A stretch of 15,160 nt of DNA from Cytophagales bacterium (GTDB taxonomy: Bacteria; Bacteroidota; Bacteroidia; Cytophagales; Cyclobacteriaceae). Both the position numbers and the translations under genes were made by a program. Under the pieces are notes generated by a model, which saw nothing but the letters and a program-made list of their open reading frames with translations, was not told where the DNA came from and searched no databases. The stretch covers positions 1 through 15,160 of the forward strand of contig JAJCYL010000103.1 in NCBI GenBank assembly GCA_029262955.1, given 5' to 3'. Shown here one piece after another: positions 7,533-14,480 of the stretch; positions within the stretch are counted from its first letter, which is position 1; every line of letters begins with the position of its first letter.

Positions 7533-8297
7533 ATGTTCTTTATCATATCACAAGTCTTTTCCTGGATAATACTGCCTCTTAATCAGATATTGATTGCTTT
7601 AGGTGGTTCGATTTTTCTAAAGCCCAGTAAATGGAAGAAGTACAGCCGGTTGACATTCTTCTTCCTTCTGTTCTGGTACACCAGCCCAATTACGAGCCAG
7701 TTGGCATTGAAGCTTTGGGAAATTCCGGCAACTCCATTTGATTCTCTCGAACAGTCCTATGAGGTAGGCATAGTGTTAACTGGAATGTCAAATATGAGGA
7801 CTTTACCCACTGACCGACCACATTTTAGTGAGGGTGTAGATCGCATCACTGATGCAATTACACTTTATAAAAGGGGTAAAATTAAAAAGCTTCTGATCTC
7901 TGGCGGTTCGGGAAGTCTCTATTTCCCTGAACTAAGAGAATCTCTACGACTTAAGGATTTTGTGACAACTATGGGTGTATCAGCTGATGACGTTTTTGTT
8001 GAAGATAACTCCGTCAACACCCGGCAAAATGCAGTAAATTCAATGGCAATCATTAAAAGTACCTGGCCAGAGTCGGATTATTTGTTAATTACCTCCGCTA
8101 CTCACATGCGGCGGGCATCAGGTTGTTTTAGAAAGGCTGGCGGCCATCCAACTATATTTAGTACAGATATCAAGAGTTCGCCATTTTCCTGGGATTTTAG
8201 AGCATTGGTTCCCAGTGCTGAAGCACTGGTTCATTGGACAACAATTACAAGAGAAATAATAGGTTGTATGGCGTATTGGGTGGCAGGATATATTTGA
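7533..8297 (+). CDS. YdcF/ElyC-family (DUF218) membrane protein
   Basis: 254 residues. Two membrane helices at about 5-30 and 38-58 are followed by the DUF218 domain: VGIVLTGM (first strand), GVDRITDAITLYKRGKIKKL then LISGGSG, DDVFVEDNSVNTRQNAVNS, and LLITSATHMRRASGCFRKAG. These match in order the YdcF/SanA/ElyC family blocks (R-x-x-x-A-x-x-L-Y, SGG, E-x-x-S-x-N-T-x-x-N and T-S-x-x-H-M-x-R-A). The two N-terminal helices fit ElyC, which in E. coli affects peptidoglycan synthesis and undecaprenyl-phosphate metabolism. The enzyme activity is not established. It is the third gene of the ABC-F operon, 2 bases behind the 67-residue gene. The stop lies 7 bases from the stop of the converging gene. 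Confidence 0.88.
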   Translation: MFFIISQVFSWIILPLNQILIALGGSIFLKPSKWKKYSRLTFFFLLFWYTSPITSQLALKLWEIPATPFDSLEQSYEVGIVLTGMSNMRTLPTDRPHFSEGVDRITDAITLYKRGKIKKLLISGGSGSLYFPELRESLRLKDFVTTMGVSADDVFVEDNSVNTRQNAVNSMAIIKSTWPESDYLLITSATHMRRASGCFRKAGGHPTIFSTDIKSSPFSWDFRALVPSAEALVHWTTITREIIGCMAYWVAGYI

Positions 8298-8304
8298 TAT
8301 GGTC

Positions 8305-9108
8305 TTATTTTTTTATAAAACTATCAGACTGTTCTCCGTTGAAGAATATAATGTATTGACCAGGCTTAACTGTGCGAAGTGGGATCTCTCTGCCCTCTCC
8401 TTGTAGTATTACGTTGCCCTTCTCGTTTTGAATTTCATAGTCTGTGAACTGACTAAAAATTAGTCGATTTGCGGCTATGTTAAAGGTAACCGGTTCGTCA
8501 TAGTGAACATACTCCAGTTCGTCGGAATAAAGAAACCTCCCGTTGGGCAACTCATATTTAATCCTGTATTTATTTGAGCCAATTAGATGGTAGGGGGAAT
8601 ACTCATAGTTAGTGCCTTCAAATACACCCTTTGAGTCATAAACTTCCAATTCTGACCAAAAATCACCGCTCAATTGCTCAATCCTGTATTTACCATCAGT
8701 TCTATCCCCTTTTGCCTCCCAGTATAAAATGGTATCATTCAATACCAGCTTAGTGAATTTGAAATTACTGTGGTAGTAAATCGCAAGTGGATTGACAATT
8801 TTAGGCGCACAATGTGCGATATGATTGACATCGATATAAACCGGTGAATTCTCACTCACCCCTTCAAAGTCAAGCCGCAAGGCAGATAACTTATAATTTA
8901 GATTAACCTTCTTCTTATTGACCCGTACTTCTTTCACACAAAATTCTCCAATCGCGGAATAGTATGGATTTTGCACATACAGGCTTTTCCCCTGATATAC
9001 TCCGGTCATCTTCAGATCTACATAATAGATAGAATCTTCAACCTGACCGTTAGCCAGGTTCATTTCTAAAATGAGGAGTAGAAAGAGATAAAATTTTATG
9101 AGCTTCAT
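8305..9108 (-). CDS. Secreted protein of unknown function, possible type IX C-terminal signal
   Basis: 267 residues from the ATG at 9108. A TTG at 9117 would add three residues, but the ATG directly begins a standard signal peptide (MKLIKF, a leucine-rich core, then NANG-type end LANG before QVEDS). The mature part is beta-rich with many Tyr, Val and Asn, and no motif I recognise. The last 55 or so residues (AANRLIF, then YEIQNEKGNVILQGEG, IPLRTVKPGQYIIFF, FIKK) follow the pattern of a Por/type IX secretion sorting domain: a 'lyd-x-x-G-x-x-v' strand, a basic or polar turn, 'idl..l..G.Y.i' and a Lys-ending tail. If so, it would be exported across the outer membrane. The match is by eye and degenerate. 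It lies 82 bases downstream of the MacB permease on the same strand. Confidence 0.75.
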   Translation of the reverse strand: MKLIKFYLFLLLILEMNLANGQVEDSIYYVDLKMTGVYQGKSLYVQNPYYSAIGEFCVKEVRVNKKKVNLNYKLSALRLDFEGVSENSPVYIDVNHIAHCAPKIVNPLAIYYHSNFKFTKLVLNDTILYWEAKGDRTDGKYRIEQLSGDFWSELEVYDSKGVFEGTNYEYSPYHLIGSNKYRIKYELPNGRFLYSDELEYVHYDEPVTFNIAANRLIFSQFTDYEIQNEKGNVILQGEGREIPLRTVKPGQYIIFFNGEQSDSFIKK

Positions 9109-9153
9109 GCTCTTCAAAGCGTTTAAAAACAGGGGATTCGGCCATTGATTTCC

Positions 9154-9181
9154 GAATAATTCTAATGTACAAATATTATTC
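9154..9181. repeat. AT-rich inverted repeat between the permease and secreted-protein genes
   Basis: GAATAAT (9154-9160) and ATTATTC (9175-9181) form a 7-base-pair stem around a 14-base loop in the 82-base gap. On the minus strand it would follow the permease stop at 9191 by 9 bases, but no U-run follows, so it is a poor rho-independent terminator. It may stabilise the 3' end, be an operator for the next gene, or be chance in AT-rich DNA. Confidence 0.25.
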
Positions 9182-9190
9182 CAAAATAAG

Positions 9191-10426
9191 CTACTCGTAT
9201 CTCAAGGAGTCTATCGGATCTAACCTCGATGCCTTATAGGCTGGAATATAACCTGATGCAACACCTACAATTAGTCCAACTACTAATCCCAGTAAAATCC
9301 ACAACCATGGAATAATAAAACCGCCGGAACTTAGGAGTTTTGATATCAAATTGCCTATCCCTATTCCCATAATTACACCTCCTAATCCACCCAATTGTGT
9401 GATAACGATGGCTTCGATTAAGAATTGTTGCCTGATTTTTTTGGGGGTAGCACCCAGAGCTTTACGAATCCCAATTTCCCTGGTGCGCTCAGTCACAGAA
9501 ACCAGCATGATATTCATTAATCCGATGGAAGCGCCAAGAAGAGTAATAAATCCGATGGAAAAACCGCCTATTCTCAAATATCCAGTTACTTCTTCAAGCC
9601 TTTCAGCCAAAGATTGACTTTTTGTAATTTCAAAAGATTCCGGATCTCCGAGGCGATCTTGCCTTATACTCCTCATCAAACCCGTTGCCTCTCCAATAGC
9701 CATATCTATCTGGGTGGGGTCTTTCATTAAAACGGTCATTTCATATCTCAATTCTCTAAAGCCCGAATACTTACGGGCTGTTTCCAATGGAATCATTACG
9801 ATACGATCTGCGCCATGTGCACCTCCTACACCACCTTGTTTTGTAAGTACACCAACTATTCTAAACTTGCCGCCTATCAAAGTGATATCCTTATTAATTG
9901 GTGACTCACGTCCAAAAAGGGTTTCATAAATCTCGTAGCCAATAATGGCAACGTTGGCACCACCTTGCTCTTCTACCGGGCTAAAATTCCTTCCATTTTC
10001 AAGATCATAGCCCTCAACAACTAAATAGTTTCTGTCTACCCCCTTAACATTGGAATTAGGATTCGTAACTCTGGATCTGTACTTTATTTCGGCAATACCA
10101 GAAATTGAAGTACTGGTTGATGGGGTTGAAGGAAAGCGATAATTAGCCTGAAAATGTTGGGCCTCTTTATACTTGATCGGAGGGTAATTTTTTTCAACAA
10201 CGCCCTGGTTTCTTCTATTCCGGCTGGAGATTGACCTGATATCGAACGTATTGGCTCCAAGGCTACTAAAACTATCATCTACAGAAGCCTGAATGCCGTC
10301 AATAGCCGTAAGAATTCCAACCAATGATGTAATTCCGATGGCAATAATCATTGCCGTCAAAACTGTTCGCAATTTATTTGCGTTAATTGATTTCAAGCCC
10401 TCTCGTATATTCTCTGTGTAGTTCAT
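9191..10426 (-). CDS. MacB-type ABC transporter permease
   Basis: 411 residues from the ATG at 10426. Plan: a membrane helix at about 18-40 (RTVLTAMIIAIGITSLVGIL), a large extracytoplasmic MacB core domain at about 42-285, and three C-terminal helices in the FtsX domain at about 288-315, 335-358 and 370-392. The segment REIGIRKALGATPKKI and the end AYKASRLDPIDSLRYE are hallmarks of MacB/LolC-like permeases, which use an MlaC-independent mechanotransmission to move substrates from the periplasm outward. An in-frame TTG at 10528 would add 34 residues, but the family start MNYTENIREGLKSI lies at 10426 and a perfect -7 box falls inside the would-be extension. No ATPase or membrane-fusion partner is adjacent, so these must be encoded elsewhere. 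Substrate unknown. Confidence 0.92.
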   Translation of the reverse strand: MNYTENIREGLKSINANKLRTVLTAMIIAIGITSLVGILTAIDGIQASVDDSFSSLGANTFDIRSISSRNRRNQGVVEKNYPPIKYKEAQHFQANYRFPSTPSTSTSISGIAEIKYRSRVTNPNSNVKGVDRNYLVVEGYDLENGRNFSPVEEQGGANVAIIGYEIYETLFGRESPINKDITLIGGKFRIVGVLTKQGGVGGAHGADRIVMIPLETARKYSGFRELRYEMTVLMKDPTQIDMAIGEATGLMRSIRQDRLGDPESFEITKSQSLAERLEEVTGYLRIGGFSIGFITLLGASIGLMNIMLVSVTERTREIGIRKALGATPKKIRQQFLIEAIVITQLGGLGGVIMGIGIGNLISKLLSSGGFIIPWLWILLGLVVGLIVGVASGYIPAYKASRLDPIDSLRYE

Positions 10427-10503
10427 ACTAAGAAGGCGTAAATAGAGATAAAATGTTTCATTTATAATCAAATAGGATCGTCTATAACTTTCAGATCCCA
10501 ATT

Positions 10504-10511
10504 CAAAGATA
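10504..10511 (-). promoter_or_regulatory. Bacteroidota -7 promoter element for the MacB-type permease
   Basis: The complement of this stretch is TATCTTTG, a perfect TAnnTTTG match, giving a 5' leader of about 70 bases before the ATG at 10426. A TTG lies upstream (complement of 10526-10528) but only 14 bases away, shorter than usual, so the -33 element is uncertain. Its position supports 10426 rather than 10528 as the permease start. Confidence 0.45.
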
Positions 10512-10518
10512 ATAACCT

Positions 10519-10526
10519 TATCTTTC
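10519..10526 (+). promoter_or_regulatory. Possible -7 element for the amidotransferase-like gene
   Basis: TATCTTTC matches TAnnTTTG at all fixed positions except the last, 17 bases before the ATG at 10544. A GGAG at 10532-10535 lies 8 bases before that ATG and may serve as a ribosome binding site. The box nearly abuts the divergent box at 10504-10511, so the two promoters would share their upstream DNA. Confidence 0.25.
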
Positions 10527-10543
10527 AACCCGGAGATAATACA

Positions 10544-11815
10544 ATGGAGATAGTGATGCGGAAATTAGCAATTGTTGGACTTTTATTGGTGATGTCATTT
10601 TCATCGAAAGGATCTTATATCCTTATCAATATGGATGAAACACAAGCTAATCACCTGAAAGCGTATGGTATCGCCTACTGGATATTAACACAAGAAGTCG
10701 AGGTTGACTGGCTGCTGAATTATAATGGTGGCAGCTTTATGGTCAAATATTACCAACAGTTTGAAAATGAATGTATCATACGAGGAGTAAGTTATGAGGT
10801 GATCTCTGATGCTCACGCCAACTCAATCCTTGAATTAATCGCAAGTCCATCCTCCAATATGGATGTGATGAAGCTAGAGAAGTTTCCGAAGATTGCGGTG
10901 TACACTCCCAAAAGTAAACAACCCTGGGACGATGCAGTGACCTTAGTTCTAAGCTATGCAGAAATACCTTATGACGTCGTTTTTGATGATGAGGTTATGT
11001 TTGATGAGCTCCCAAAATATGACTGGCTTCATCTTCACCATGAGGACTTCACCGGCCAATATGGTAAGTTCTATAGAATGTATCAGAATATGCCGTGGTA
11101 TATAGAGCAACAAAGAGAATATGAGGAATCTGCCCGGAAACATGGATTTAACAAGGTATCCCAACTTAAGTTATCTGTAGCGAATCGCATCAAAGCATAT
11201 GTGGTAAGTGGTGGCTTTTTGTTTGCCATGTGTTCTGCAACAGATACCTATGATATCAGTTTGGCTGGGGAGGGAATAGACATGGTTGACAGGATGTATG
11301 ACGGAGACCCTCCTGACCCCCGAGCTCAGCAAAAGCTCAACTTTGAAAATACTTTTGCTTTCGAAAAATTCATCATTGAACGAAATCCGTATATCTATGA
11401 ATTTTCCAATATTGATACACAACCTCAGGAAAGAGGCTTAACTGAAAAGAACGATTATTTCAACCTCTTTGAATTTTCAGCAAAATGGGATCCTATTCCC
11501 ACCATGCTTACGCAAAATCACACCCGGATCGTCAAAGGCTTTATGGGGCAGACTACTTCCTTTAAGAAGGATTTAATTAAGAGTGATGTAGTTTTAATGG
11601 GAGAAAATAGATCCATTAATGAATCCAAATACATTCATGGGGTAATTGGTAAGGGATTCTTTACATTTTATGGAGGTCACGATCCAGAAGACTATCAACA
11701 CCTGGTGGGAGAAGAGCCTACCGACCTGAATTTGTATCCTAATAGTCCCGGATACAGGTTAATTCTCAACAACATCCTTTTCCCTGCGGCTAAGAAGAAG
11801 AAGCAGAAGACCTAG
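10544..11815 (+). CDS. Exported ThuA/amidotransferase-like protein (family often labelled asparagine synthetase B)
   Basis: 423 residues. The N-terminus is a signal peptide (MRKLAIVGLLLVMSFSS from the second ATG at 10556; either ATG is possible and each has a GGAG 6-8 bases upstream). The mature start SYILINMDETQANHLKAYG and the blocks QPWDDAVTLVLSYAEIPYDV and DWLHLHHEDFTGQYG belong to a Bacteroidota family that databases commonly call asparagine synthetase B. I see none of that enzyme's features: no Cys2 amidotransferase start and no SGGxDS ATP-pyrophosphatase loop. Instead, GGFLFAMCSATD (Cys at residue 230) looks like a class I amidotransferase nucleophile elbow, and KGFFTFYGGHDPEDY (His379) resembles the conserved C-terminal part of ThuA-like proteins. 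So a ThuA/GATase-like fold acting in the periplasm is more likely; substrate unknown. The C-terminus is Lys-rich. Its stop lies 12 bases from the receptor stop. Confidence 0.8.
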   Translation: MEIVMRKLAIVGLLLVMSFSSKGSYILINMDETQANHLKAYGIAYWILTQEVEVDWLLNYNGGSFMVKYYQQFENECIIRGVSYEVISDAHANSILELIASPSSNMDVMKLEKFPKIAVYTPKSKQPWDDAVTLVLSYAEIPYDVVFDDEVMFDELPKYDWLHLHHEDFTGQYGKFYRMYQNMPWYIEQQREYEESARKHGFNKVSQLKLSVANRIKAYVVSGGFLFAMCSATDTYDISLAGEGIDMVDRMYDGDPPDPRAQQKLNFENTFAFEKFIIERNPYIYEFSNIDTQPQERGLTEKNDYFNLFEFSAKWDPIPTMLTQNHTRIVKGFMGQTTSFKKDLIKSDVVLMGENRSINESKYIHGVIGKGFFTFYGGHDPEDYQHLVGEEPTDLNLYPNSPGYRLILNNILFPAAKKKKQKT

Positions 11816-11827
11816 ATCCTAAAAAGC

Positions 11828-14479
11828 TTAGAAATAGAAATTGAAATACAGTGAAGGAGTGAAGTCTAGCAGCTTAAGCCTTCTTTCACTTCTAACTAGC
11901 TCACGAGTTTCGAGATTGACATCGAAGTCGTATCGGATGTCTCGAATGTTGGCCCGATTGTAGAGGTTGAAAAAATTAATTCCCATCTTCCCTGATGTAA
12001 ATTCACCAAATTCAGTAGTATACGACATCCCCAAGTCCAGTCGATGATAGGCCGGAATTCTTAAATTATTGGTACTAACACCACCCAGTACAAACAATTG
12101 ATTCACAATGTCTTCACCCTCTACTGTTTGACCTAACTCAAAAGGAAATCCTGTATATGGTCGTCCTGATCCGTATACAAACGTGCTGGAAAATTCCCAC
12201 TTCCCTACAGAAAGTGTGTTCACCCACTTCACCTCGTGTCGTTGGTCCAGGTTAGCATTATAACTAAACCCATTGTTTACATTCTGAAATTTGTTCTCTG
12301 CATAACTCAACGAGTAGGACACCCAGGAAGATAGCTTGCCAAGATCCTTAGACACCATGACATCCATTCCTTTGATATTGCCACTTCCCCTATACAATGC
12401 GCTCTTCTGTTGGTCATTGATTAAGTCCTGAAAACCAGAATCCAGCGCATAAGTAGTCAGGCCATCAAGCGTCTTGTAGTAACCCTCCACATCAATGGTA
12501 ACGATATCATTGTCAAACGTTATACCTCCAATAAAGTGGTTAGACCCAACAGTTGCCACATTTACACCATCTGAAACTAACCAGAATGATTGCTGAGTGG
12601 CAAATGGGTTGTTCGAGTTTACCTGGCTCACAAATTGATAGTAGCGGCCAACAGCTCCCTTGAAATTAATCGAAGGAGTAAGTTTATAATTCATGGAGAC
12701 CCTCGGCTCAAGATATGTATTGTCTGTACCCGAGTGATAGGTACCCCTTAACCCACCCGTAAGAGAAAGTTTTGGAATCGGGCTGTAGGTCTGTTGCATG
12801 TAGATTCCAATTTGATTAGCAATTTCCTTTAAAGACTGGCCATTGGAATTTAGGTTGAATGAGTTGTGATATTCAATATTATTACGGATGCTGAAAAAGC
12901 CGAAATTGAGAGAACTGTTTCGGTTAATCTGGTATTGATTATCCAATTTGAATGAAGTCTCGCTGATCAGATTTTTGTCTTTCAAATTGAGGTCCTCGTA
13001 ATAGGCAAACCCCTCTCCGTTGAAATCAAGGAAATAATCAAGTTCGTGAGTCCTAAAAGAACTTGAATGTGCCATGGTCATTCTACTGGACAAGAGTGGC
13101 GTCCATTGGTATTGATAATTAATGCTGGCTCCAGTATTACCCCATGCTGTGAGCTCCTTATATTCTTGATTGTAATAGACATCATTTGATGGGTTATCAA
13201 GAAAATCGTTGTCAATTACCTTGAGCTTGTCCCCACTATTGTAGAAGCTTATGCCCAATTTCTGACCCTCCTTAAGTTTTACATTCACCCGTGCATTTAC
13301 ATCATAAAAGCCAAACTCGGGATTAACATTCTCAATGAAACTGTCCTGGCCAAAATTGGACACCTCACTTGGCCGACCTTTTTTCAAATTATCGGTAATG
13401 CCATTAAAAACATTGGTTTGAATTAAATCGGTATATGACCGTCGCCCTGCCAGAAAGAAGGAGACTTTATCTGTAATGGCTGTCTCTACCATCATGTTCA
13501 GACTCATTAAGTCTAGGCTGACATTTCCTCTCGTTCTACCATCAAATGCAACTTCTTTACTTTCGATATCGAGTACGCCGCTCACGCGAGTTCCATATTC
13601 AGCACCAAAACCTCCTTTGAAAATATCTATGTTATTAATGACATTGGCATTAAAAGCACTTAGTGTACCAAAAAAATGACCAAGGTTAAAGACTGTGAAA
13701 CCATCAAACAAAACAAGATTTTGTCCTGCACTCCCCCCCCTAATTGAGAGTCCTGACGAGCTCTCACTACTGCCATCCACACCCGGAAGCAACTGAATTG
13801 ACCTAATCACATCAGCTTGGCCAAAACTTGAAAGCAGTTGAACATTGCCAGGGTTCATACTGATGGCACTGGCATTTGAGTTAATCGCGAAAGTCCTGGT
13901 CTGATCTTTTACCACAATTGCATCAAGTATGGATGGTTTTGAGGTCATCCTAACCTGGGCTAATCCTTTCTTGAACTGATTAGCTTGAATGATTGAACTT
14001 TGGTACCCTAAGTATTTTACTTCAATACTTGAGGTATCAGTTGGAACATTTTGGAGCATAAAATATCCGAACGAATTTGTAGTTGCATATTTACGGGAAG
14101 ATAAAATGTGCAACGTAGCGTTCTGTAGTGGTTCACCACTGAGCTCATCTTTTACGAATCCGGAAAGTTGAATCTTTTCAACTGAATTGTCAATTGGGGC
14201 TTCATAGTAAACAGACCTTGGTTTGATAATAATTACCCTGTTTCCAGATTGGAATGTCAGGTCACTTCCTGAAAAAGTACTAATAAGAACCTCTCTCAAA
14301 GAGAGTGAATAATCAGGTTTATTGACCATAGAATTCGCCGCCAATTGATAATCATAGGCAAATCGAACTTGAAATTGATTCTCTATATCATGAAGAACAT
14401 CTGTCAGCTGTGCTCTATCTTCCTGAGCATGCAGTGAGAATGCTATCAAAAATGTCGATATCGTCAGGACTTTCTTCAA
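11828..14479 (-). CDS. TonB-dependent outer membrane receptor with STN domain (FecA-like signalling type)
   Basis: 883 residues. Signal peptide at 1-18 (MKKVLTISTFLIAFSLHA), then an STN secretin/TonB signalling domain at about 24-88, a carboxypeptidase-D-like regulatory domain at about 102-180 (LSGFVKDELSGEPLQNATLH), a plug domain at about 195-310 with the conserved IRGG (Arg247-Gly249) and FGAEYGTRVSGVLDIESKE, and a 22-strand-type barrel ending in the aromatic LYFNFYF. Such receptors import large substrates using TonB energy; the STN domain signals occupancy to a FecR anti-sigma factor, and fecR lies directly upstream. The start must be TTG at 14479: a stop lies 9 bases upstream in frame and the next ATG (residue 51) is inside the STN domain. 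The TTG is 1 base after the fecR stop. No SusD partner follows, so this is probably not a SusCD glycan system. Substrate unknown. Confidence 0.92.
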   Translation of the reverse strand: MKKVLTISTFLIAFSLHAQEDRAQLTDVLHDIENQFQVRFAYDYQLAANSMVNKPDYSLSLREVLISTFSGSDLTFQSGNRVIIIKPRSVYYEAPIDNSVEKIQLSGFVKDELSGEPLQNATLHILSSRKYATTNSFGYFMLQNVPTDTSSIEVKYLGYQSSIIQANQFKKGLAQVRMTSKPSILDAIVVKDQTRTFAINSNASAISMNPGNVQLLSSFGQADVIRSIQLLPGVDGSSESSSGLSIRGGSAGQNLVLFDGFTVFNLGHFFGTLSAFNANVINNIDIFKGGFGAEYGTRVSGVLDIESKEVAFDGRTRGNVSLDLMSLNMMVETAITDKVSFFLAGRRSYTDLIQTNVFNGITDNLKKGRPSEVSNFGQDSFIENVNPEFGFYDVNARVNVKLKEGQKLGISFYNSGDKLKVIDNDFLDNPSNDVYYNQEYKELTAWGNTGASINYQYQWTPLLSSRMTMAHSSSFRTHELDYFLDFNGEGFAYYEDLNLKDKNLISETSFKLDNQYQINRNSSLNFGFFSIRNNIEYHNSFNLNSNGQSLKEIANQIGIYMQQTYSPIPKLSLTGGLRGTYHSGTDNTYLEPRVSMNYKLTPSINFKGAVGRYYQFVSQVNSNNPFATQQSFWLVSDGVNVATVGSNHFIGGITFDNDIVTIDVEGYYKTLDGLTTYALDSGFQDLINDQQKSALYRGSGNIKGMDVMVSKDLGKLSSWVSYSLSYAENKFQNVNNGFSYNANLDQRHEVKWVNTLSVGKWEFSSTFVYGSGRPYTGFPFELGQTVEGEDIVNQLFVLGGVSTNNLRIPAYHRLDLGMSYTTEFGEFTSGKMGINFFNLYNRANIRDIRYDFDVNLETRELVRSERRLKLLDFTPSLYFNFYF
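13733..13740 (-). repeat. G8 homopolymer within the receptor gene
   Basis: Eight C residues on the plus strand are eight G residues on the coding strand, reading AGG GGG GGG and encoding Arg-Gly-Gly 247-249 of the plug domain. Tracts this long are notable in AT-rich coding DNA and can slip during replication; a change of one base would truncate the receptor early. Confidence 0.85.
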
Positions 14480-14480
14480 A

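Noticed and set aside
8298..8320. T-rich run at the convergent junction as a rho-independent terminator
   Set aside because: The T run encodes the Lys-rich end of the minus-strand gene and no GC stem precedes it.
9109..9117. TTG start three codons before the secreted protein ATG
   Set aside because: The ATG at 9108 directly begins a standard signal peptide.
9430..9450. C5A7 run in the permease gene as a programmed frameshift site
   Set aside because: The frame continues intact through the conserved GATPKKI segment, and no alternative frame product or stimulatory structure is evident.
9351..9617. Plus-strand open frame of 88 codons inside the permease gene
   Set aside because: Pro/Ile-rich shadow of the opposite strand membrane helices, with no promoter or conserved motif.
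10427..10528. TTG-initiated 34-residue extension of the MacB-type permease
   Set aside because: The family N-terminus begins at 10426 and a perfect -7 promoter box falls inside the extension.
11816..11833. CTAA/TTAG inverted repeat between the two converging genes as a terminator
   Set aside because: The stem is only 4 base pairs and AT-rich, with no U-run.
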